This document shows positions 52,938-61,198 of a DNA stretch of 64,000 nt, one piece after another; positions within the stretch are counted from its first letter, which is position 1; each line of letters begins with the position of its first letter. The notes beneath the pieces were generated by a model. The model worked only from the letters and a program-made list of their open reading frames with translations, did no database searches and was not told where the DNA came from. The stretch is from Lewinellaceae bacterium (GTDB lineage Bacteria > Bacteroidota > Bacteroidia > Chitinophagales > Saprospiraceae). Made by a program: the position numbers and the translations under genes. The stretch is taken from contig JACJYN010000008.1 of assembly GCA_020636095.1 (NCBI GenBank), positions 186,001 to 250,000 on the forward strand, read 5' to 3'.

Positions 52938-53096
52938 GGGCTTGCAAAACAATAAGTACTCCATTTAGGCTCGTTCTTTTGCGCGCTAACTGCGTTGCCA
53001 AGCCTCGCCGTAGCTTTGGCTATGCCTACGTTTGGCGCCTTGTTAGCGCACAAAATAACTTCGTCTATTCTGGACCACTTATTATTTTGCAAGCCC
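52938..53096. repeat. 159-bp nested inverted repeat with a core shared with 32259-32420
   Basis: The 20-base ends match with one mismatch (left GGGCTTGCAAAACAATAAGT). Inner arms GCGCTAAC...GTTGCCAA and TTGGCGCC...GTTAGCGC also pair, and the core reads CGCCGTAGCTTTGGCTATGCC. It occupies the 511-base gap between the small CxxCH gene and the sulfatase. No gene is seen in the rest of that gap. Confidence 0.8.
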
Positions 53097-53209
53097 TTAG
53101 GCTTAAAATACAAAGGTAGGAAAAGAATTTTAATTTAGGGCCTGGCGAAGAAGAATTTCGTCAAAGCGGAAATTGCCGTATCTTTTGGCGTAAGCTTTAA
53201 AGCAGCAAC

Positions 53210-54775
53210 ATGAAAATAGCTACTACCCTATTCCGGTATTTTGTGCTCATCCTGATTGCTCTGGCAACGGTGAGCAGCACTCCCTTTTCACCTCAACAGC
53301 CCAACATCCTCTTCATCATGTCGGACGACCATGCCCAGCAGGCGATCAGCAGCTATGGCAGCCAGCTGATTACAACGCCTCATATCGACCGGCTGGCGAA
53401 AGAGGGGGCTTTGTTTGAAAACAGCTTTGTCACCAACTCCATCTGCGCGCCCAGCCGGGCAGTATTGCTCACCGGAAAATACAGCCACCTCAATGGGGTG
53501 CGGGATAACCGGGACACCTTCGACGGCGCCCAGCCTACCCTGCCCAAACTGCTGCAACAGGCCGGTTACTACACCGCCATCGTCGGCAAATGGCACCTGA
53601 AAACCGAACCCACCGGGTTCGATTACTGGAATGTACTGATCGGGCAGGGCCAGTACTACAACCCCAGGATGATCGAAATGGGCGATACCGTAAAATACGA
53701 GGGCTATACGACAACCGTCACGACCGACCTTGCGTTGAAAACGCTACAGGCCCGCCCCAAAGACAAACCCTTCTGCCTGCTCTACCAGCACAAGGCGCCC
53801 CACCGCAATTTCATGCCGGAACCCTCCTATTTCTCCGCCTGGGAAAAAGACACCCTCCCTTTGCCGGCCACCTTTTACGACGACTATGAAGGCCGCCCCG
53901 CCGCCGCCGAGGCGGATATGCGGGTGGCGGATATGTACATGGGCTTCGATATGAAGCTGATGCCTGAAGACTATGAGGGTTACCCGGAAGGCAGCGGGGG
54001 CAATGCCGAATTCGATGTTGGTGAATCCTGGAGCAACACCCTGGCGGGCCTCAACCCGGAGCAGCGGTCCGCCTGGAGCCAACACTACGACAAAGTGCGG
54101 CAGCAATTCAGAGCGGAACAGCCCAAAGGCAGGGCCTTAACCGAATGGAAATTCCAACGCTACATCAAGGACTACCTCCGAAGCGTGCTCTCCGTCGATG
54201 CGCAGATCGGGAGAGTGCTGGCCTACCTGGATGAGGCGGGCCTGTCCGATAACACCATTGTCGTGTATACTTCCGACCAGGGCTTCTACCTGGGCGAGCA
54301 CGGCTGGTATGACAAGCGCTTTATGTACGAGCCATCTCTGCGCACCCCCCTCCTGATCCGCTATCCCAAAGCAATCCAGGCAGGCAGGCGAATCTCCCAA
54401 ATGGCGCTCAACCTGGACTTGCCCCCTACTCTGCTGGACTTCGCCGGCGCCCCCATTCCTGAGGACATGCAGGGGCTCTCGCTAAAGCCTTTACTCGAAT
54501 CAGGCAAAGCCCGCCGGTGGCGCAAGGCCATCTACTACCGCTACTACGAATATCCGCACGGTTGGCATAAGGTACGGCCGCATTACGGCATCCGCACCGA
54601 ACGGTACAAACTGATCCATTTCGAGAACGAGCCGGGATACTGGGAACTCTACGACCTGGCCGAAGACCCGGATGAGTTGAACAACCTCTACGGCCAGCCA
54701 AAATACGAAAAGCGGGTTCGGCAGTTGAACAGGCAGTTGCAGGAACTGCGGAGGCAGTATCGGGATGGCAGGTAA
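53210..54775 (+). CDS. Secreted sulfatase (formylglycine-dependent)
   Basis: 521 residues with a signal peptide (about 1-25). The N-terminal metal site NILFIMSDDHAQ and the sulfatase signature CAPSRAVLLTGKY are present; Cys79 of CAPSR is the residue converted to formylglycine. GKWHLKTEPTGFDYW, YTSDQGFYLGEHGWYDKRFMYEPSLRTPLLIRYP and the C-terminal subdomain complete the family. It most resembles sulfatases acting on carbohydrate sulfate esters, consistent with use of algal or animal polysaccharides. It converges with the GH53 galactanase gene, with four bases between the stops. The activating enzyme is not encoded here. Confidence 0.92.
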   Translation: MKIATTLFRYFVLILIALATVSSTPFSPQQPNILFIMSDDHAQQAISSYGSQLITTPHIDRLAKEGALFENSFVTNSICAPSRAVLLTGKYSHLNGVRDNRDTFDGAQPTLPKLLQQAGYYTAIVGKWHLKTEPTGFDYWNVLIGQGQYYNPRMIEMGDTVKYEGYTTTVTTDLALKTLQARPKDKPFCLLYQHKAPHRNFMPEPSYFSAWEKDTLPLPATFYDDYEGRPAAAEADMRVADMYMGFDMKLMPEDYEGYPEGSGGNAEFDVGESWSNTLAGLNPEQRSAWSQHYDKVRQQFRAEQPKGRALTEWKFQRYIKDYLRSVLSVDAQIGRVLAYLDEAGLSDNTIVVYTSDQGFYLGEHGWYDKRFMYEPSLRTPLLIRYPKAIQAGRRISQMALNLDLPPTLLDFAGAPIPEDMQGLSLKPLLESGKARRWRKAIYYRYYEYPHGWHKVRPHYGIRTERYKLIHFENEPGYWELYDLAEDPDELNNLYGQPKYEKRVRQLNRQLQELRRQYRDGR

Positions 54776-54779
54776 GAGC

Positions 54780-55919
54780 TTATTCCCCTGTAAAATACCG
54801 CATACCGATATTGGCCTGGTTGTCATGGCCGAACAGGGTGGCATTATCCCAATGAGACCCCTGCCCCCATTGAGTGGAGCAGGCAGTGGAGACCCAGGCA
54901 GGTTCCCAGTAGATGAGCCCTTCCCCGCCTCCTTCCCGAATCTTTTTTTCCAGAGCTTTCAGATAATCATATTGCCCTTGTTCGCTGATCGGAAACCCGG
55001 CAACGGCCGCATCTGCTCCCAAAATATTGTTCGCGCTGTCGTTATTATCCAGGGTAAACGGATAGGCCGTTTCAACGACCATCAACCGCTTTTGGTAAGT
55101 TTCCGTAAGGGTTCGGACAGCAGCTGGCAAGCCTTCCAGCGTGACATCAGACCATAAAGGATAATAGGAGATACCTATCCAGTCATAATCGGTAACGCCG
55201 TTTTGTGTGGCCTGGCCAAACCACCATAAGGCATTTTCAGGTTGTGCGATATGGAGCATGGATTGAATTTCCTTGCCGAATTCCGAGGCAGCGTCGCGCA
55301 CTGCCTTTAACCCCCGGTTCAAAAGGAGGGCGTTCCGGGGCCAATTGATGCCGGTATTTGTGCCATCGGGGCCTCTCAGGATTTCACTGTTGGTTTCGTT
55401 GCCAACCTGAACATACTCGGGAAGCAAGCCCAACGCATTGAGTTGCCTCAAAACGCTAAATGTATAATTGTATAAGGAGTCGGCTAAAACCGGCGTATTG
55501 TCGACGACGGGCAACCAGGCGGCAGGTACTTTCTGCTTAGCGGGATCCGCCCAGTCATCCGAATAATGAAAATCGAGCAGGACCTTCATCCCTAAAGCCT
55601 TCGCACGGGAAATGGCCGTTTTGACATCCTCAAAACCAGAATAATCCGTCCAATCAGGATGATGCCACAACCGGACCCTAACTAAATCCGTATTGGCTTT
55701 TTGAAAAATCACGTAGGGGTTTTCCTTATTCCCGGCTTCATCAAAATAAGAAGCCCCACAATCCAGCATTTCATTTACATAAGAAAGGTCGGCCCCTCTG
55801 ATGAAGGTGGATGGATTTTCTGGTTCTTCCGAATCTGGATTTACGGTAGATTCTTCGGTTAGTTCACAAGAGGAAAACAGAAGTAGGAGCGATAAAAAAA
55901 GGGTTTGCAAATATTCCAT
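54780..55919 (-). CDS. GH53 endo-beta-1,4-galactanase, lipoprotein
   Basis: 379 residues. The lipobox LFSSC (Cys18) with an acidic run after it (ELTEES) suggests surface export by the Bacteroidota lipoprotein signal. The GH53 motifs are complete: FIRGADLSYVNEMLDCG, VRVRLWHHPDW, LLDFHYSDDWADPAKQ, VQVGNETN with acid/base Glu175, and VVETAYPF with nucleophile Glu283. It cuts the beta-1,4-galactan side chains of type I arabinogalactan. In Bacteroidota this enzyme usually follows susC, susD and susE genes; here only a fragment of a possible SusE-like gene remains directly upstream. Confidence 0.93.
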   Translation of the reverse strand: MEYLQTLFLSLLLLFSSCELTEESTVNPDSEEPENPSTFIRGADLSYVNEMLDCGASYFDEAGNKENPYVIFQKANTDLVRVRLWHHPDWTDYSGFEDVKTAISRAKALGMKVLLDFHYSDDWADPAKQKVPAAWLPVVDNTPVLADSLYNYTFSVLRQLNALGLLPEYVQVGNETNSEILRGPDGTNTGINWPRNALLLNRGLKAVRDAASEFGKEIQSMLHIAQPENALWWFGQATQNGVTDYDWIGISYYPLWSDVTLEGLPAAVRTLTETYQKRLMVVETAYPFTLDNNDSANNILGADAAVAGFPISEQGQYDYLKALEKKIREGGGEGLIYWEPAWVSTACSTQWGQGSHWDNATLFGHDNQANIGMRYFTGE

Positions 55920-55922
55920 GGC

Positions 55923-56102
55923 TTAATTCAGTGTAATTGTTTTTTCGATGGCATCGACGGCAATCGTATAGGTTTCGGGAGTACCGATCAACCTGAAGGC
56001 CGGATCGTTTTCGGCAACAAAGGTACATTTTCCGAACAAGTCCGTCAGGTGATATAAGGATAAAGCTCTAAACGGCAAGGGTGAAAGGAAGCAGGGACAC
56101 AT
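55923..56102 (-). pseudogene. Remnant of a SusE-like C-terminus upstream of GH53
   Basis: The minus strand is open from about 56102 to a TAA at 55923-55925 and encodes LYHLTDLFGKCTFVAENDPAF then RLIGTPETYTIAVDAIEKTI. The end resembles the last strands of SusE/SusF-type starch-binding domains (a G-T-x-E-T-Y-T-I-x-V-D pattern). The stop lies three bases from the galactanase start codon, the spacing of an operon partner. Nothing recognisable precedes it, so the rest of the gene has been deleted. Assignment to SusE rests on a short stretch. Confidence 0.45.
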
Positions 56103-56160
56103 TGTCCAATCCTTTTTTTATTTTTACATTTATTAACTGACAACTGATTCATTACTATTC

Positions 56161-57216
56161 ATGTATACAAAGAGAACCTATAAAGCCATAGACATGGCGA
56201 TGTGGACGCGGTTTGAGACCTTTTTGTTTCTGGCGATCATTGTGGCCTGGGTTGCGGCCTATTATCTTTTCAACCTGGAATGGTTGAAAATTCCCTGGAC
56301 TCCATTAGCCTTAATTGGTACGGCAGTAGCGTTTGTCATTGGCTTTCAGAACAATGCAGCTTACGGAAGAATTTGGGAGGCAAGAAAAATTTGGGGAGGC
56401 ATCGTTAATACATCCAGAACCTTTGGAATGTTTACACAAGATATGCTATCCAATGAGTACGCTACAACCCCCATGCCACAGGAGCAGCTGGAACAGGAAA
56501 TCCGAACCCTGACCTACCGGCATATTGGGTGGATGACCGCTTTACGCCATGCTATGCGCGTCGTTAAACCCTGGGAGACTAGCTTTAGCCATAAAACAAA
56601 TCAGGAATGGGACCTGAGGCCCCCGGAACGAAATTCCACTTTGGATGAGGATTTAAAGCCTTACCTGTCTCCAAGCGACCTGGAATATGTATTGAACAAA
56701 GACAATAAGCAGACGGCAATATTATACCGGCAATCTCATCATCTCAGAACCCTAAAAGAAAAAGGTATTATTTGGGAATTTTCATTCTTGGAACTGGAAG
56801 GTATCCTACAGGAACTTTTCACCTTGCAAGGCAAAAGTGAGCGGATCAAAAACTTTCCCTATCCCCGGCAATTCGCCACGCTCAATCATTATTTCATGTG
56901 GCTTTTTGTGCTTTTTCTTCCGCTGGCCCTGGTTCCCCAATTTGCTGAAATCGGGAGAGAGTACACCGAGACTTATCCGTTAATAAGCGACTTGTTCGTT
57001 TGGTTCTCGATCCCTTTTTACGTTGCGGTAGCCTGGATATTTCATACTATGGAAAGAATTGGCAGAACAGGGGAGAACCCATTTGAGGGCACATCCAACG
57101 ATGTACCTATATCTACCATTGCCAGAGGCATTGAAATTGACCTGCGGCAAAACCTGGGAGAGCCAAAGGATGAAATACCTGCGCAGTTTCCTGCTCACTA
57201 CGATATACAATTCTAA
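56161..57216 (+). CDS. Bestrophin-family anion channel
   Basis: 351 residues. The bacterial bestrophin/UPF0187 pattern is clear: membrane helices near the N-terminus (about 15-60), then LALIGTAVAFVIGFQNNAAYGRIWEARKIWGGIVNTSRTFG, a cytoplasmic helical region, and a second membrane pair (about 240-300), including LPLALVPQF. The end GENPFEGTSNDVPISTIARGIEIDLRQNLGE is also typical. It should form a homopentameric channel in the inner membrane. Ion selectivity differs among bacterial members and cannot be told from this sequence. No co-transcribed partner is seen. Confidence 0.92.
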   Translation: MYTKRTYKAIDMAMWTRFETFLFLAIIVAWVAAYYLFNLEWLKIPWTPLALIGTAVAFVIGFQNNAAYGRIWEARKIWGGIVNTSRTFGMFTQDMLSNEYATTPMPQEQLEQEIRTLTYRHIGWMTALRHAMRVVKPWETSFSHKTNQEWDLRPPERNSTLDEDLKPYLSPSDLEYVLNKDNKQTAILYRQSHHLRTLKEKGIIWEFSFLELEGILQELFTLQGKSERIKNFPYPRQFATLNHYFMWLFVLFLPLALVPQFAEIGREYTETYPLISDLFVWFSIPFYVAVAWIFHTMERIGRTGENPFEGTSNDVPISTIARGIEIDLRQNLGEPKDEIPAQFPAHYDIQF

Positions 57217-57357
57217 GAGCATGCAGAGAAAGGGACAGCGGTAACTTGCAATCGAACGGGATAATGGGCTACCATTCTAACGCTGGACAAAAGCCGGAAG
57301 TCGGAAGCGACCTTAGGGAGCCCCGCCCCCGTCTCCGGCGAACCGTAATCCGGCCTA

Positions 57358-57425
57358 CGACGGACGGAGGCCGCGGGCTGAAGCCGCTATGGCGGGCGAA
57401 AGCCCGTACCGACGGACGGAGGCCG
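57358..57425. repeat. GC-rich element with 16-bp direct repeats
   Basis: CGACGGACGGAGGCCG occurs at 57358-57373 and 57410-57425, flanking inverted GGGCTGAAG / GGGCGAAAGCCC text. The GC content is higher than that of the neighbouring coding sequence. It lies between convergent genes. Confidence 0.65.
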
Positions 57426-57471
57426 GGGTCGGAATAGCGCCCGGCATCCCACAATTTCCTGGCGACCCACA

Positions 57472-59115
57472 CTACCGCAGGAGCACTACATCGCCCCGAA
57501 TTTCCTTTTGCATACCGTTGGTGCGTTCCAGGATGAGTTGATATCCATAGACGCCCTGGGCAGCCGGCTGCCCGTTCACCTGCCCGTCCCAACCGGTGAA
57601 GCGGCCATCCAGGGGTTGTTCCTTCGCTTCGTACACCAGCTCGCCCCAGCGGTCGAAAATGCGCCAGGAGATGAGGCGCGTGAAGCAGTTTTCGGTGAAT
57701 ACGCCGAGGCGGTCGTTCACCTCGTCGGAATTGGGACTGAAAGCATTGGGCACGAAAGCATTGTCGCAGAGCTGTACCCTCACCTGCACGGCGGCGCTAT
57801 CGGTGCAGCCGGTGGGAATATCGGTGGCGAAAAGCTGGTAGATTCCGGAATATCTCGGTTGCAGCACGGGGGCGGGACAGCCGGCGCAGGAAAAAGCCTC
57901 CTCGGGCTGCCAGGATAAGGTGTACGTACTGGACAAGCTCACCGAACTCATCATCTGAACGGTTTGCCCCAACTCCACTTCCACCGTTGGTGGGTTTACC
58001 TCGACTTCAATCCCACCCGTGGTAATGGTGGTCATGACCACACTATCGCAACCCGTAGGGGTAGACAGAGAATCTACGTAGGCGCCGGCGCTGGTGTACC
58101 AGTTATTGCCCACCCGCAGGCTGTCGCCGAGGCAGAGCGTAATGTCCTGCGTTGTGGATTGCAGCGATTGAGCGATGAGCTCATAAGGTTGGTACTGTGG
58201 GCAGTCGGGAATAGGTCCGGCCAGTGTATCCACGAAGCTGGCGCTGGCCGTGAACCGTCGGCCGGCCGCCTCCAGCGTATCCCCCTGGCAGAAAGTATAG
58301 CGGAGCGTTGGGAGCAATCGCGTAGTACCGGACAGGGTAGTTGTTATCAGCGTATCATTGCAGGAATTAGGTATTGGAAGGGCATCCAGATAGACTCCGG
58401 GTTCGGTGTAGGTGTTGTCCCCCACGGATAGGCTGCCATCCGGCAGGCCACAGAGGTCAAAGGATTGCTCCCGTTGCACGTTACACAGGCGGAGGCTAAT
58501 ATCATCGGCCGCAAGGTCATTTCCGCAACCACCGGGGGCATTATTAGTCATCTGGACCTGGAGGGCCGTTTGGCCGGGGCCGGTGCGAAAGAAAATGGTA
58601 TATTCCCTCCAGGTGAGGGTACTGCTGTAGAAGATTTGGCCGGTTGCCGTGCTGAGCAGGGTGGCGCCATCGCTGGGGTCGATCACCGTAAACCGCACAT
58701 TGGGTTTCTCAGCGTTCCCAATACAGGCGGTGGGCACCGCGAGATTGGCCAGGTAGCAGGAGAAAATATAATCGGTATTCGGGCACAGATCCGTAAAAGT
58801 TTTCTGGTAGAAGGTACCCGCTTCTTCGTCAGCATTAAAAATGAGCATGTAGCCTTCGGTGTCGCCCTCAGTGTGGTCGGGGCCGTCGTGCCATAACCAG
58901 TCGTTGAGGCCACTCCTGTTTGAGACTACGTAGTTGCCGTTATCGATGCTGCCGTAGTTGTAAGTTGTTGTTCCGCCAGGTAAGGGAGGGCCGGGGCTGG
59001 AGCCGCTGCCAAAGTCCTCCATAAATAAGGCTGGGCCCGGGCTGGGGGTACACTCCTGAGCGGATAGGGAGCTCAGCACGCAAAGGCACAAAAGGCCGAG
59101 AATGAAAAAACGCAT
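57472..59115 (-). CDS. Secreted protein with gliding-motility-associated C-terminal domain
   Basis: About 548 residues from the ATG at 59115 (MRFFILGLLCLCVLSSLSAQ, a signal peptide); a longer frame exists but the upstream part is not signal-like. Residues about 20-210 are a beta sandwich (FYQKTFTDLCPNTDYIFSCYLANLAVPTACIGNAEKPNVRFTV), a CBM-like fold. The middle has repeats of the form DITLCLGDSLRVGNNWYTSAGAYVDSL. The last 95 residues (VPNAFSPNSDEVNDRLGVF ... ISWRIFDRWGELVYEA ... YGYQLILERTNGMQKEIRGDVVLLR) are the type B T9SS/gliding-associated domain. It is therefore exported by T9SS to the cell surface or medium. Ligand unknown. Confidence 0.88.
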   Translation of the reverse strand: MRFFILGLLCLCVLSSLSAQECTPSPGPALFMEDFGSGSSPGPPLPGGTTTYNYGSIDNGNYVVSNRSGLNDWLWHDGPDHTEGDTEGYMLIFNADEEAGTFYQKTFTDLCPNTDYIFSCYLANLAVPTACIGNAEKPNVRFTVIDPSDGATLLSTATGQIFYSSTLTWREYTIFFRTGPGQTALQVQMTNNAPGGCGNDLAADDISLRLCNVQREQSFDLCGLPDGSLSVGDNTYTEPGVYLDALPIPNSCNDTLITTTLSGTTRLLPTLRYTFCQGDTLEAAGRRFTASASFVDTLAGPIPDCPQYQPYELIAQSLQSTTQDITLCLGDSLRVGNNWYTSAGAYVDSLSTPTGCDSVVMTTITTGGIEVEVNPPTVEVELGQTVQMMSSVSLSSTYTLSWQPEEAFSCAGCPAPVLQPRYSGIYQLFATDIPTGCTDSAAVQVRVQLCDNAFVPNAFSPNSDEVNDRLGVFTENCFTRLISWRIFDRWGELVYEAKEQPLDGRFTGWDGQVNGQPAAQGVYGYQLILERTNGMQKEIRGDVVLLR

Positions 59116-59232
59116 GATGATTTCGTTGGTAGTTAGCAGTTCATTGCCTATGTAATCTATTGATGGCCTGATTCTGAGCAGGAAATGGAAACTGGAAAAA
59201 AAGCAACACATTTACCTGTTATAGCGTGGCGC

Positions 59233-60438
59233 TTACCCAATTAAAGATTGATACAATTGTTCTACCTGCCGGGCAATAGCGATCCAGTCAAAATGATCTT
59301 CCACTCTTTTCCTGCCTTTTCGGGCCATGGACGCTCTCAATTCCGGATCGGCGACCACCTTGTTTATCCCGTCGGCCAGGTCCCTTGAGAATTGATCCGG
59401 GTCAACGGGTTCAAAAGGAGCTTTGTCTTGTTGTTTCAATGGAATCAGGAGCCCTGTTTCTCCATCCACCACCACTTCTTTTATCCCTCCGACCGCACTG
59501 GCCACCACCGCCGTATTGCAAGCCATGGCTTCAATATTGATGATGCCAAATGGTTCGTAGATGGACGGGCAGCAAAAAACATCGGCATGTGAATACAACT
59601 GAATGACTGCTTGTTTATCCAACATTTTATCGATCCAGATAACGTTATTTCTGGCCTTTTTGACCTCCTTCACGCTATCCTCCATCTCTTTGGCAATTTC
59701 CGGCGTATCCGGTGCGCCGGCACACAAGACGACCTGCGTACCAGGATCGATGTATTTTATGGCGTTTACCAAATGTATGATGCCTTTTTGCCGGGTGATC
59801 CGGCCCACAAAAAGCACGTAGGGCCGGGATGGGTCTATGCCGTATTCTTCCAGCGTATCGGCGCCCTCCGTGGCAACATACTGCTGAAGGTCAATTCCAT
59901 TGTAAATGACTTTTATTTTATCTTCCTCCACATCGAAGTATTTCAAAACATCCTGCTTCGTTTCTTTGGAAACAGCAATCACTGCATCCGCCATTTCTAT
60001 GGCTGTTTTTTCCACCCAGGAGGAGGCATCGTACCCTCTTCCCAATTGTTCTCTTTTCCAGGGCCGCAAAGGCTCCAGGGAATGCGTTGTTATTACCAGA
60101 GGAATGCCGTAACACAATTTTGTCAGGATACCGGCAAATTGGGCATACCAGGTATGACAGTGCACTACATCGGCATCCACAGCATCCGCATTCATCTGAA
60201 CACAGGTGCTCAATGTTTTTAAGACTGCCTTTAATTTGTCATCAGCCTGGTTAAAAACCGGATTGTCAAAGGGAAAACCTTTAACAGTTAAGTTGCCGCC
60301 TGCTTCCTTTTGATCTCCAAAAGACCGCACCTCCACTTCCATCAATTTCGCGAGTTCCGCCGCCAGGTATTCTACGTGGACGCCGGCGCCTCCGTAGACA
60401 TAAGGTGGGAATTCTCTGGTATAAAAAAGCGCTTTCAT
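59233..60438 (-). CDS. GT4 glycosyltransferase, GlgA-like glycogen synthase
   Basis: 401 residues, two Rossmann domains. N-terminal MKALFYTREFPPYVYGGAGVHVEYLAAEL is the nucleotide-sugar synthase start. VVHCHTWYAQFAGIL, VIYNGIDLQQY, RPYVLFVGRITRQKGI and PSIYEPFGIINIEAMACNTAVVASAVGGIKEVV (with the two catalytic-region Glu residues) are all intact. It is the short, actinobacterial type of glycogen synthase (GlgA/GlgM-like) rather than the GT5 enzyme. It probably extends alpha-1,4-glucan or makes maltose 1-phosphate from a nucleotide-glucose donor. Cytoplasmic. It may pair functionally with glgP at 39117, but no glgB or glgC is nearby. Confidence 0.88.
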   Translation of the reverse strand: MKALFYTREFPPYVYGGAGVHVEYLAAELAKLMEVEVRSFGDQKEAGGNLTVKGFPFDNPVFNQADDKLKAVLKTLSTCVQMNADAVDADVVHCHTWYAQFAGILTKLCYGIPLVITTHSLEPLRPWKREQLGRGYDASSWVEKTAIEMADAVIAVSKETKQDVLKYFDVEEDKIKVIYNGIDLQQYVATEGADTLEEYGIDPSRPYVLFVGRITRQKGIIHLVNAIKYIDPGTQVVLCAGAPDTPEIAKEMEDSVKEVKKARNNVIWIDKMLDKQAVIQLYSHADVFCCPSIYEPFGIINIEAMACNTAVVASAVGGIKEVVVDGETGLLIPLKQQDKAPFEPVDPDQFSRDLADGINKVVADPELRASMARKGRKRVEDHFDWIAIARQVEQLYQSLIG

Positions 60439-60807
60439 ATATTTTTTTATTTATTATATTAATGAGTGGAAGAATCTATTTTGTAAAGATAAGGAAATAC
60501 TGTCCTACAAGTGGGGATAAACTTCTGACTCCGAACCGACACCTGTGGCATTCGGCTACCGTTCTGGCCTTGGACACTTGTCTGTTGTTGCTCATTGCGC
60601 CGTACGCCCATTCATGTGGCCGCCAAAAGCTAACTGCTGATTAGGCCTTAGTTACCGTTCCACTCGCTCATGCTTTACCCCATTCTCAAAACCTCGATTC
60701 GAATATAAAATGGCCAACACAGAACTTTCCGGAAGTTGACAATTGTTCTATCTTTATGGAATATAAAAATGTGACAAATGAAGGCTGCGTCAATGGCAAG
60801 CTCCCGA
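60439..60807. other. Intergenic stretch without recognised features
   Basis: Between the glycosyltransferase start and the VapC remnant. It is AT-rich next to 60439 (likely promoter region of the glycosyltransferase). It includes CCAAAAGCTAACTGCTGATTAGG-like text related to other intergenic GCCAATTGCTG motifs. I see no gene or clear hairpin. Confidence 0.4.
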
Positions 60808-61089
60808 ATGGTAGCCGATTCCAGTATCTTCATTGAATTTTTGAGGGCTTCTAACAAAAAGAGAACGGATCTTTATCCATTGCCTGATGATACGGAGTTA
60901 TACCTATCCGTGTAGTTATACTCTACCAACTACGGATGGGAGGTAGCGGGAGAGCCCATTGATTGAATTTTGAACACACTCTTAGAGCATAATTTCATTG
61001 GTGCTACTGCATTGGCCCACGGCCTACCTGTCCTCACTAAGAATACAAAACACTTCGAACGGATTGATGGGTTAACTCTTGCGAAGTAA
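60808..61089 (+). pseudogene. VapC PIN-domain toxin remnant
   Basis: The start reads MVADSSIFIEFLRASNKK then RTDLYPLPDDTELYLSV and hits a TAG. A shifted frame continues VVILYQLRMG, and the far end reads NFIGATALAHGLPVLTKNTKH then FERIDGLTLAK before a TAA. These are the two ends of a type II VapC ribonuclease, keeping the first acidic residue and the final NTKHFE segment. About 50 central residues are missing and at least two frame changes are needed. No VapB antitoxin frame was found upstream. Confidence 0.7.
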
Positions 61090-61198
61090 GAAAAGTGATT
61101 TTCTCAGTATCTGGGGCGGCCCTAAATTTCCAACACACAACCGGCGGCTGAAACAAACTGGATCACCAGTTTAGCTACGCCATTAAAGAGAGTAAAAA

